Assembly (NCBI GenBank): GCA_023381235.1
Contig: JAMCTV010000010.1
Coordinates: 1 to 13,232 of the forward strand
Length of the DNA stretch: 13,232 nucleotides
Source of the DNA: Gammaproteobacteria bacterium
GTDB taxonomy: Bacteria; Pseudomonadota; Gammaproteobacteria; SURF-13
Direction: 5' to 3'
The number at the start of each line of letters is the position of its first letter. Within the stretch, counting starts at the first letter, position 1. The notes beneath the pieces are model-generated. The model saw nothing but the letters and a program-made list of their open reading frames with translations, ran no database searches and had not been told where the DNA came from. Positions 7,594 through 13,232 of this stretch are shown here, in pieces. A program made the translations under genes and the position numbers.

Positions 7594-8733
7594 TTAGTGG
7601 AATTTATGCCTGACCTTTATCGTTTTTTGCTCAGCAACTTCCACCGTTACCGTATAGCTTGGGAAGTCGCCGTTTCTGATTTCAACAGTATGCTGTCCGG
7701 GCGGAACTTTCAATTTATTGAGCGGCGGTGAGGCGCCTTTTTTCTTGCCATCCAGGTATATTTCACCCCACGGTGAAACGGCGAGACTGAGATAGCCCAG
7801 CTTTTCGTTGACCGGCTGCGGCGCGCCACCCTCTTTGGCCTGGGCCACGTTTTGCGCCGCCGCAGCTGTTGCCGCGGCATCGCCGCCCGCAACGGCGCCC
7901 CCTGCCCCAGGCTTTTCCTTGCCGATGGTGCCCGTCTGCTGAATTGCGCCCGTCTGCGGCGGCTTCGCCCCGGACAACGCCCCACCCCTGAATAATAAAT
8001 CCAGAACAATCACCAGCGCCAGAAATGCGGCCACCCCGTAAGCAATCGTTTTGGCGGGTGATTTCCGGGTTGTATCGGGTTGTTTCCGGCCACTGTCGCG
8101 CTGCGCATCCTTCACGACCTGCAAAGCGGCGCGGTCGCTCCTGCGCCGGCTGTGCAAGGTCTTGGGCAAGGGTGCGTTGACGCCGCCGCCCAGGCTCACT
8201 TCATAGATTTCGTGTTCGCGCACGTGCTTGTCAGTGCGCATACCCTGATATTGAAAAAGCTGGCCATATTCCTGGGAAAGACGCGACACCACTTCATAAT
8301 AGGAACGCGACACCATGATCTGACCCGGATGGGCGAAGCTCATTACGCGCTGGCCCACGTTGACCGCATCGCCGATCAGGTTGGGCTGGCCGTTGATGTC
8401 CTTGACCAGCTTGACCGGCCCAAGATTGATGCCGCTGCGCAGTTCCATTTGCAGCGGGTCGGCCTTTTCCTTCTCGCGCAAGATATCGCGGCAATGCATG
8501 ACCACGAACAAGGCGTCCTCCGGATCGCTGAAAAAACACAACGCCACCCCGTCGCCGGTGTCCAGAGTCACCCGGTCGTCAAGCAGGATGTCCTGAATTG
8601 CCTCCGAAATCGCTTCATTCAAACGCTCCTTGAAGCGAATCTGCTCGGCGACCGGCTTGCTGGAGTAGCTGACTATGTCCAGAAAGGCGACGCTGCAAAT
8701 CAGGGTCTTGTTGGCGCGTTCCGGCATCATCAT
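7594..8733 (-). CDS. Class III nucleotide cyclase with membrane segment and C-terminal PEGA domain
   Basis: 379-residue protein. Residues 10-180 form a class III adenylate/guanylate cyclase catalytic domain. The metal-binding aspartates are Asp19 (FLDIVSYS) and Asp61 (DTGDG), and the motif GDAVNVGQR (121-129) keeps the asparagine and arginine used in transition-state stabilisation. Two-metal cyclase activity therefore looks possible; the substrate (ATP or GTP) cannot be told. A polar, basic linker leads to one membrane helix at about 230-248, then an Ala/Gly-rich stretch and a PEGA domain at about 312-379 (SPWGEIYLDGKKKG, PPGQHTVEIRNG), expected in the periplasm. The start is uncertain: three ATG codons stand in a row at 8733, 8730 and 8727, and a TTG at 8772 lies further upstream. 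I use the first ATG; AAGG is 14 bases upstream. The lipoprotein gene follows after 4 bases. thrC ends 50 bases upstream. Confidence 0.9.
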   Translation of the reverse strand: MMMPERANKTLICSVAFLDIVSYSSKPVAEQIRFKERLNEAISEAIQDILLDDRVTLDTGDGVALCFFSDPEDALFVVMHCRDILREKEKADPLQMELRSGINLGPVKLVKDINGQPNLIGDAVNVGQRVMSFAHPGQIMVSRSYYEVVSRLSQEYGQLFQYQGMRTDKHVREHEIYEVSLGGGVNAPLPKTLHSRRRSDRAALQVVKDAQRDSGRKQPDTTRKSPAKTIAYGVAAFLALVIVLDLLFRGGALSGAKPPQTGAIQQTGTIGKEKPGAGGAVAGGDAAATAAAAQNVAQAKEGGAPQPVNEKLGYLSLAVSPWGEIYLDGKKKGASPPLNKLKVPPGQHTVEIRNGDFPSYTVTVEVAEQKTIKVRHKFH

Positions 8734-8783
8734 AAAGAAAGATACTACCTTATGAATCCAATTTACAAGCAATTACCCAACCG

Positions 8784-9866
8784 TCAGGCGAGATTCCGCA
8801 TGATAGCGGACTGTACCTTGTCCAGCTCTGCCTCGATGCTGATGACCGTGGCGGTGCTTTGTTTAATGGCAATGTCCGGGTCTTTCAGGCCATTGCCGGT
8901 GAGGGTGCAGACTATTTTACTGCCTGCGGCGATCTTGCCCGATTCGATGTCGCGCAGCGCGCCTGCAAGCGAGGCGGCGGAGGCCGGCTCGCAGAAGATG
9001 CCTTCCTTCCCGGCCAGCATTTTCTGCGCGGCAAGTATGGCTTCATCCGTGCACTCGGCAAACCAGCCCTCTGATTCCTTCTGCACGCGCCAGGCGGCGT
9101 CCCACGACTGCGGGTGGCCGATGCGTATCGCGGTGGCCACGGTTTCCGGATTATCCACCATTTTGCCGCGCAGAAACGGCGCCGCGCCGGAGGCTTGGTA
9201 ACCCACCATGCGCGGGCGCTGGTGAATGATGCCGCTTGCATGGTACTCGCTGTATCCCATCCAGTACGCCGTGATATTCCCGGCGTTGCCGACCGGCAGG
9301 CAGTGATAGTCCGGCGCAAAGCCCAGCTCTTCGACAATCTCAAACGCGGCGGTCTTCTGCCCTTGCAGACGATACGGATTGATGGAGTTCACGATGGTCA
9401 CCGGCGCGGTTTGCGCGACCTCCTTCACCAGCCGCATGCCGTCGTCGAAATTGCCCTTGATCTGGAGTATGGTCGCGCCGTACATCATGGTCTGGGCCAG
9501 TTTGCCCATGGCGATCTTGCCGTCGGGGATCAGCACGAAGGCCTTGATGCCGGCGCGCGCGGCGTAGGCGGCGGCGGCGGCGGAGGTGTTGCCGGTGGAG
9601 GCGCAGATGACGGCATGGCTGCCCTCCTCCACTGCCTTCGTCACCGCCATGGTCATGCCGCGATCCTTGAATGAGCCGGTCGGGTTCAAGCCTTCATATT
9701 TGACGTAGATATCCACGTCCCTGCCGGTCAGGCGCGGAATATGGTGCAGGCGGATGAGCGGCGTATTGCCTTCGCCCAAGCTGATGATGCGCGTGTCATC
9801 GCGCACCGGCAGGCGGTCGCGGTATTTGGCGATGAGTCCGGTATAACGGGTTGGCATAGTGGTCAT
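8784..9866 (-). CDS. thrC: Threonine synthase
   Basis: 360-residue PLP enzyme that converts O-phosphohomoserine to threonine, the last step of threonine synthesis. The PLP-binding lysine is Lys67 in NPTGSFKDRGM. The substrate-binding loop ASTGNTSA (89-96), the phosphate-binding loop GNAGN (193-197) and the C-terminal LTGNGLKD are all present. Length fits the shorter class of threonine synthase (about 350 residues) rather than the roughly 430-residue E. coli type. It lies 8 bases after hom in the same direction, so the two form an operon. No clear Shine-Dalgarno sequence precedes the ATG at 9866; a second ATG three codons in (9857) is an alternative. A five-fold GGC run (plus strand 9567-9581) codes for an alanine stretch normal for this family. 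Confidence 0.97.
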   Translation of the reverse strand: MTTMPTRYTGLIAKYRDRLPVRDDTRIISLGEGNTPLIRLHHIPRLTGRDVDIYVKYEGLNPTGSFKDRGMTMAVTKAVEEGSHAVICASTGNTSAAAAAYAARAGIKAFVLIPDGKIAMGKLAQTMMYGATILQIKGNFDDGMRLVKEVAQTAPVTIVNSINPYRLQGQKTAAFEIVEELGFAPDYHCLPVGNAGNITAYWMGYSEYHASGIIHQRPRMVGYQASGAAPFLRGKMVDNPETVATAIRIGHPQSWDAAWRVQKESEGWFAECTDEAILAAQKMLAGKEGIFCEPASAASLAGALRDIESGKIAAGSKIVCTLTGNGLKDPDIAIKQSTATVISIEAELDKVQSAIMRNLA

Positions 9867-9874
9867 GCTTATGG

Positions 9875-11188
9875 TTAGCGTGCAAGCTGCTCCAAACGAA
9901 TGCGCGCCACCGGCGCGGAGATGGCCTTGAGCGCCTCGATGCGCGCAATCGCCTGATTGATGCGCTGCTCCAGCACGCGGTGGGTGAGGATAATCACCGG
10001 CACGTCGCTGCCCACCTCTGCCGGTTCCTTTTGCAGTATCGCCTCGATGCTGATTTCCTGATCGGCGAGGATGCGCGTGACATCGGCCAGCACGCCGGGG
10101 CGGTCGGCGGCCTGCAAGCGCAGATAATACGCCGTTTCCACCTGCTCCATCGGCAAAATCGGCAAATCCGACAGCGCATCGGGCTGAAACGCAAGATGCG
10201 GCACGCGGTTTTCCGGATCGGAAGTGAGCGCGCGCACCACGTCCACCAGGTCCGCCACCACCGCCGAGGCGGTCGGTTCCGCGCCCGCGCCCGCGCCGTA
10301 ATACAGCGTCGGCCCCACGGCGTCACCGGTCACCACCACTGCGTTCATCACGCCGTCCACGTTGGCGATCAGTCGCCGGTGCGGAATCAGCGTGGGGTGC
10401 ACGCGCAGTTGCACGCCCGCCGGTGTGCGGCGCGCGATGGCGAGGTGCTTGATGCGGTAGCCGAACTGCTCCGCGTAACTCACGTCCTCGCGCGTCACGC
10501 GGGTGATGCCTTCGGTGTACACCTTGTCGAATTGCAGCGGAATGCCGAACGCGATCGCGGCCAGTATGGTGAGCTTGTGCGCGGCGTCTATGCCCTCGAT
10601 ATCAAAAGTAGGGTCGGTTTCCGCGTAACCCAGGCGCTGCGCCTCGGCCAGCACCTCGGCAAACTCGCGTCCCTTGTCCCGCATCTCGGTGAGTATAAAG
10701 TTGCTGGTGCCGTTGACGATGCCCGCCAGCCACTCGATGCGGTTGCCCGCCAGGCCCTCGCGGATCGCCTTGATGATGGGGATGCCGCCGCACACCGCGG
10801 CCTCGAACGCCACCATCACGCCCTGCTCGCGCGCGGCGCGGAAGATTTCGTTGCCGTGGCACGCGATCAGCGCCTTGTTCGCGGTCACCACGTGCTTGCC
10901 GTTGGCGATGGCGCGCAACACCAGCTCGCGCGCCGGGTCTATGCCGCCCATGAGCTCAACTACAATTTCGATGTCAGGGTTGCTGACCACCTCCATCGGT
11001 TTGGCGGTGAGCTTTATGCCGGCCGTGTTGCAGATACGCGGCTTTTCAAGATCGTGCGCCGCGGCATGAGTGACTTCAATGCCGCGTCCGGCGCGGCGCG
11101 TGATCTCGCTCGCGTTGCGCGCCAGCACGTTGACCGTGCCGCCACCCACGGTGCCGAGACCGAGCAAACCTATTTTGACGGGGTTCAT
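9875..11188 (-). CDS. hom: Homoserine dehydrogenase, monofunctional with ACT domain
   Basis: 437-residue enzyme reducing aspartate semialdehyde to homoserine, the branch point to threonine and methionine. The Rossmann loop GLLGLGTVG (7-15) binds NAD(P). Further landmarks are ANKALIA with Lys105, NGTSNFIL (159-166), and DIEGIDAAHK, in which Asp196, Asp201 and Lys205 match the catalytic aspartates and lysine of yeast homoserine dehydrogenase. A C-terminal ACT domain (about 354-430) suggests feedback control by threonine, as in relatives; no kinase domain is fused. The ATG at 11188 gives the standard N-terminus MNPVKIGLLGLG. The frame continues upstream to a TTG at 11227, but that would add 13 residues encoded by the heptad repeat. 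No Shine-Dalgarno sequence lies at the normal distance; the nearest good one is about 38 bases upstream, inside the repeat hairpin loop. Confidence 0.97.
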   Translation of the reverse strand: MNPVKIGLLGLGTVGGGTVNVLARNASEITRRAGRGIEVTHAAAHDLEKPRICNTAGIKLTAKPMEVVSNPDIEIVVELMGGIDPARELVLRAIANGKHVVTANKALIACHGNEIFRAAREQGVMVAFEAAVCGGIPIIKAIREGLAGNRIEWLAGIVNGTSNFILTEMRDKGREFAEVLAEAQRLGYAETDPTFDIEGIDAAHKLTILAAIAFGIPLQFDKVYTEGITRVTREDVSYAEQFGYRIKHLAIARRTPAGVQLRVHPTLIPHRRLIANVDGVMNAVVVTGDAVGPTLYYGAGAGAEPTASAVVADLVDVVRALTSDPENRVPHLAFQPDALSDLPILPMEQVETAYYLRLQAADRPGVLADVTRILADQEISIEAILQKEPAEVGSDVPVIILTHRVLEQRINQAIARIEALKAISAPVARIRLEQLAR

Positions 11189-11198
11189 AAAACCAGTG

Positions 11199-11268
11199 GC
11201 AAGTAGCAAGTTACAAGTAGCAAGCAATCACCTCATTTACTGGCGACCACTTGCAACTTGCTACTTGC
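11199..11268 (-). repeat. Opposed heptad-repeat arrays forming a long hairpin between alaC and hom
   Basis: Plus-strand 11199-11221 holds a chain of 7-base units (CAAGTAG, CAAGTTA, CAAGTAG), and 11246-11268 holds the same unit in reverse orientation. On the transcribed minus strand the arms pair over 23 positions by hand count: 20 Watson-Crick and 3 G-U. After one mismatch three further pairs follow (11270-11272 with 11195-11197). The loop is 24 bases (11222-11245) and contains the alaC stop codon and a GAGGTGAT sequence. No run of U follows the stem closely enough to look like an ordinary terminator, although UUUU precedes the hom ATG. The hom start lies 10 bases beyond the stem. The arms replace what would be normal coding and leader sequence, so this may be an expanded simple repeat or a small mobile repeat. 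Confidence 0.85.
11227..11234 (-). promoter_or_regulatory. Shine-Dalgarno-like GAGGTGAT overlapping the alaC stop
   Basis: The minus strand reads GAGGTGAT, eight consecutive bases complementary to the 16S rRNA 3' end. It overlaps the alaC stop codon. It is only 3 bases (from GAGG) from a TTG at 11227 and about 38 bases from the hom ATG at 11188, so it fits neither start well. It sits in the loop of the repeat hairpin. It may be the original hom ribosome binding site pushed away by repeat growth, or it may act through the fold; both are inferences. Confidence 0.5.
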
Positions 11269-12456
11269 TACTTTTACCTTATCCTTGCGGAACATCTCGC
11301 GTATGCCGCGCACGGCCTGGCGCGTGCGGTGTTCGTTTTCAATCAGGCCGAAGCGCACATGGTCGTCGCCGTATTGGCCGAAGCCGATGCCGGGCGACAC
11401 CGCCACCTTGGCCTGTTCCAACAATCTTTTAGCAAACTCGAGCGAGCCGAGAGGTCGGTAATGCTCCGGGATCGGCGCCCACACGAACATGCTGGCTCTT
11501 GGTTTTTCCACCGTCCAGCCAATCGCGTTCAATCCCTCGCATAACACGTCGCGCCGGCTTTGATACATGGCGGCGATTTCGCGCACACATTCCTGCGGGC
11601 CTTCCAGCGCGCTGATCGCCGCCACCTGGATCGGCGTGAACATGCCGTAGTCCAGATAGGATTTCATGCGCGCCAGCGCCGCAACCAGCTTTTCGTTGCC
11701 GCACATGAAGCCCACGCGCCAGCCGGGCATGTTGTAACTCTTGGACAGGGTGAAAAATTCCACCGCCACCTCTTTCGCGCCCGGCGCCTGCAGAATGGAC
11801 GGCGCGACATAGCCGTCGAAGGCGATATCGGCATAGGCCAGATCATGAACCACCCAAATCTGATGCTCGCGCGCAATCGCAATCACCTTCTCAAAGAAAT
11901 CCAGTTCCACGCATTGCGCCGTCGGATTGCACGGGAAATTCAACACCAGCATCTTCGGTTTGGGCCAGGAGTCCTTGATCGCCTTATCCAGCTCGGCGAA
12001 GAAGTCCACGCCCGGCACCAGAGGCACATGGCGAATATCCGCGCCTGCGATCACGAAGCCATACGGATGGATGGGATACGCCGGATTCGGCACCAGCACC
12101 GCATCCCCAGGCCCCACCGTGGCCAGCGCCAGGTGCGCCAGGCCTTCCTTGGAGCCGATGGTGACGATGGCTTCTTTCTCGAAATCGAGATCAACGTCGA
12201 AACGTGTTTTGTACCAATTGCAGATCGCGCGGCGCAGGCGCGGGATGCCGCGCGACAGCGAATAACGGTGCGTGTCGCCCCGCTGCACGGTTTCAACCAG
12301 CTTGTCCACGATGTGCTGCGGCGTAGGCTGATCGGGGTTGCCCATGCCGAAATCAATGATGTCCTCGCCGCGCGCGCGCGCCTTGGCCTTCAATTCATTG
12401 ACAATATTGAAGACATACGGCGGCAGCCGCTTGATTCTGGGGAAATCGTCCATCAT
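11233..12456 (-). CDS. alaC: AlaC-like PLP aminotransferase (glutamate-pyruvate type)
   Basis: 407-residue fold-type I aminotransferase closest by eye to AlaC (YfdZ) of E. coli, which makes alanine from pyruvate and glutamate. The N-terminal FPRIKRLPPYVF is typical of this group. The PLP lysine is Lys239 in TLSKSYNMPGWRVGF; Asn177 (NFPCNPTAQ), Asp205 and Tyr208 (VHDLAYAD) are the usual cofactor contacts, and VRFGLIENEHR carries the carboxylate-binding arginine. Annotation as an aspartate aminotransferase is possible but less likely. Two ATG codons (12456, 12453) are equally plausible starts; a TTG at 12492 adds a non-conserved basic extension. No good ribosome binding site is seen, and an A7 run lies just upstream of the ATG. 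The last 15 residues, KVKVASSKLQVVASK, are mostly encoded by the heptad repeat and are not expected in the family. hom follows in the same direction, so they are probably co-transcribed. Confidence 0.93.
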   Translation of the reverse strand: MMDDFPRIKRLPPYVFNIVNELKAKARARGEDIIDFGMGNPDQPTPQHIVDKLVETVQRGDTHRYSLSRGIPRLRRAICNWYKTRFDVDLDFEKEAIVTIGSKEGLAHLALATVGPGDAVLVPNPAYPIHPYGFVIAGADIRHVPLVPGVDFFAELDKAIKDSWPKPKMLVLNFPCNPTAQCVELDFFEKVIAIAREHQIWVVHDLAYADIAFDGYVAPSILQAPGAKEVAVEFFTLSKSYNMPGWRVGFMCGNEKLVAALARMKSYLDYGMFTPIQVAAISALEGPQECVREIAAMYQSRRDVLCEGLNAIGWTVEKPRASMFVWAPIPEHYRPLGSLEFAKRLLEQAKVAVSPGIGFGQYGDDHVRFGLIENEHRTRQAVRGIREMFRKDKVKVASSKLQVVASK

Positions 12457-12627
12457 GGTTTTTTTAAGGCCCGGCTTGGCTGTTCTTTTCAAACAGCATA
12501 TAGTTTAAACGCTAACTGCGTGTATGGGAAGGAATTTAGAGCGCATGGAGCCACTGGCGGCGCGCCGGTTTATGCCCTATGATTTACCCTGTTCCATCTA
12601 TCCTGTTCCGCCGGGAAACCCCGATAC
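12457..12627. promoter_or_regulatory. Divergent intergenic region between alaC and the Mth938-like gene
   Basis: These 171 bases separate two diverging genes and so must hold the promoters of alaC-hom-thrC (minus) and of the downstream Mth938-like gene (plus), unless transcription comes from further away. I can point to a TATGAT at 12578-12583 on the plus strand and TATATG/TATGCT on the minus strand near 12498-12504. Neither has a convincing -35 partner. The region also contains a tandem 14-base repeat. No riboswitch or attenuator-like leader peptide is evident. Confidence 0.4.
12582..12609 (+). repeat. Tandem 14-base repeat with 7-base rhythm
   Basis: Two adjacent units, ATTTACCCTGTTCC and ATCTATCCTGTTCC, match at 12 of 14 positions. 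Each splits into two heptads, with CTGTTCC repeated exactly 14 bases apart. The array ends 18 bases before the start of the Mth938-like gene, so it lies in or near its mRNA leader. Confidence 0.65.
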
Positions 12628-13032
12628 ATGAAATTTCACCTGGAAGGCGGCGCCGGCCGTTACACCATCCTCTCTTACGCGCCGGGCCGGATCACCGTCA
12701 GACTGCCCGCAGCGGAGCGGACGGCCCCCGCCGGGCAGGAAATCCTCACGCAAAGCCTGATTATCTCGCCCGGACAATTGCTGCGCAGCTGGCCCCCGCA
12801 AACCTTGGCCGAACTGCGCGCCGAGCACTTTGAGAGGCTCATCGCCCTTAATCCCGAAGTGGTGCTGTTCGGATCGGGCGCGCAGCTAACCTTCCCCTCC
12901 GCAAGCGCCATCGCCCCGCTCATCCGGCAAGGCATCGGCGTCGAAGTGATGAGCACCGATGCCGCCTGCCGCACTTACAATCTCCTCATGGCCGACGGAC
13001 GCCGCGTCGTCGCCGCGCTGCTCATGATTTAG
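12628..13032 (+). CDS. Mth938-like (DUF498, Xcc1710-like) domain protein
   Basis: 134-residue soluble protein matching the Mth938-like domain family, a small alpha/beta fold of unknown biochemical role found in bacteria, archaea and mitochondria (relatives include the complex I assembly factor NDUFAF3). Family features visible are an N-terminal segment with ISPGQLLRSWP, the central PEVVLFGSGAQLTFP, and the C-terminal IGVEVMSTDAACRTYNLLMADGRRVVAALL. It has no signal peptide or membrane segment. The ATG at 12628 gives the expected N-terminus; GGGAA lies about 10 bases upstream. It is divergent from alaC, an arrangement I associate with Betaproteobacteria. The stop is followed by about 150 bases without a gene. 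Confidence 0.9.
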   Translation: MKFHLEGGAGRYTILSYAPGRITVRLPAAERTAPAGQEILTQSLIISPGQLLRSWPPQTLAELRAEHFERLIALNPEVVLFGSGAQLTFPSASAIAPLIRQGIGVEVMSTDAACRTYNLLMADGRRVVAALLMI

Positions 13033-13082
13033 GGATACGCCGCTTTCGCTCAATCGCTCATCCGAAAAATTCTGTTTTAGAC

Positions 13083-13096
13083 CAGGTTTAAACCTG
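13083..13096. promoter_or_regulatory. Perfect 14-base palindrome, possible operator
   Basis: CAGGTTTAAACCTG reads identically on both strands. It lies 50 bases after the Mth938-like gene and about 30 bases before a possible -35 element. As RNA it would be a 7-pair stem with no loop, so a DNA-binding site for a dimeric regulator is more natural than a terminator. No T run follows. Confidence 0.35.
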
Positions 13097-13124
13097 CCCT
13101 CAGAGTCCCTTGCATCTTGCCTCG

Positions 13125-13153
13125 TTCAGGCGTAGGCTAAAATTTGTTATAAG
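13125..13153 (+). promoter_or_regulatory. Possible sigma-70-type promoter
   Basis: TATAAG at 13148-13153 matches five of six -10 bases. TTCAGG at 13125-13130, 17 bases earlier, matches three of six -35 bases. It would start a transcript around 13160, short of the ATG at 13187. The palindrome at 13083-13096 lies just upstream. The call rests on the -10 match, the correct spacing and the position before a possible gene. Confidence 0.35.
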
Positions 13154-13186
13154 CATTTCTGGTCCAAGGATAGGCAAATCCACACG

Positions 13187-13232
13187 ATGGGTCTGCCACC
13201 AGGCAGGCTCATCCCCAAGCAGTATGATGAGG
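13187..13232 (+). CDS. Possible start of an unidentified gene, cut by the window end
   Basis: An ATG at 13187 opens 15 codons that stay open to the window edge, reading MGLPPGRLIPKQYDE. An AAGGA/AGG-rich stretch at 13166-13173 could be a ribosome binding site, though 13 bases away, and the possible promoter lies upstream at a sensible distance. I do not recognise the peptide, and 15 codons without a stop prove little. Confidence 0.3.
   Translation, partial: MGLPPGRLIPKQYDE

Noticed and set aside
9567..9581. Five-fold GGC triplet run
   Set aside because: Encodes the alanine run after the conserved STGNT loop of threonine synthase; normal protein constraint plus GC-rich codons.
9980..11206. 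Long open frame (408 codons) on the plus strand opposite hom
   Set aside because: Antisense mirror of a conserved enzyme gene, His/Arg-rich, no domain pattern. The same holds for 11560-12582 opposite alaC and 8080-9201 opposite the cyclase and thrC.
11199..11268. CRISPR-like or intrinsic terminator reading of the alaC-hom repeat
   Set aside because: The units are 7 bases with no spacers, so it is not CRISPR. The stem is AU/GC mixed with a 24-base loop and no proper U tract, and it precedes hom closely, so it is not a standard terminator.
12369..12380. Alternating CG run, possible Z-DNA
   Set aside because: Only six CG steps inside alaC coding for Ala-Arg; ordinary in GC-rich DNA.
12503..12510. 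GTTTAAAC shared by the alaC upstream region and the palindrome at 13083-13096
   Set aside because: An 8-base self-complementary match only; flanking bases differ, so a common operator is not supported.
13193..13206. CTGCC-ACCA-GGCAG small hairpin
   Set aside because: Five-pair stem lying within the possible start of a coding frame; too short to interpret.

Overview
The window is a GC-rich, gene-dense stretch of a proteobacterial chromosome. It reads as Gammaproteobacteria in the broad sense, including the betaproteobacterial lineage. The order rnfABCDGE followed by nth is the classic gammaproteobacterial arrangement. The block alaC-hom-thrC, the DUF1841 protein, the cyclase/TPR-lipoprotein pair and the Mth938-like protein next to alaC recall Betaproteobacteria or deep-branching sulfur/iron-oxidising gammaproteobacteria. 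The genus cannot be fixed from the sequence alone. I see no phage gene, transposase, tRNA, rRNA or CRISPR array.

Left half, plus strand (1-7099): the end of rnfA, then rnfB, rnfC, rnfD, rnfG and rnfE, a complete set apart from the missing front of rnfA. These encode the membrane Rnf/Rsx electron-transfer complex. Next come an AsmA-family envelope protein, nth (endonuclease III) and a small DUF1841 protein. Genes overlap by 1-4 bases or lie 0-21 bases apart, and no terminator is visible, so this looks like one long transcript. The FMN-attachment threonines (RnfD, RnfG), the Fe-S cysteines (RnfB, RnfC, RnfE, the end of RnfA, Nth) and the Nth catalytic Lys/Asp are all intact.

Middle, minus strand (7092-8733): a class III nucleotide cyclase with one membrane segment and a C-terminal PEGA domain, followed 4 bases later by a TPR-type lipoprotein resembling the TssQ-like family. 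This pair converges on the DUF1841 gene with an 8-base overlap of the stop ends.

Right, minus strand (8784-12456): alaC, hom and thrC in that transcription order. Hom makes homoserine and ThrC completes threonine; homoserine kinase is not in the window. AlaC is a PLP aminotransferase of the alanine-forming type. The alaC-hom junction holds the most unusual DNA in the window: two opposed arrays of a 7-base repeat that can fold on the mRNA into a stem of about 23 pairs. Its loop carries the alaC stop codon and a strong Shine-Dalgarno-like sequence. The repeat also codes for the end of AlaC and occupies the leader of hom.

Far right, plus strand (12628-13232): a Mth938-like (DUF498) protein divergent from alaC, then an intergenic stretch with a perfect 14-base palindrome, a possible promoter and the possible first 15 codons of an unidentified gene cut by the window end. 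I found no clearly new multi-gene system. The best leads are the heptad-repeat hairpin, the cyclase/lipoprotein pair and the AsmA gene inside the rnf-nth cluster.
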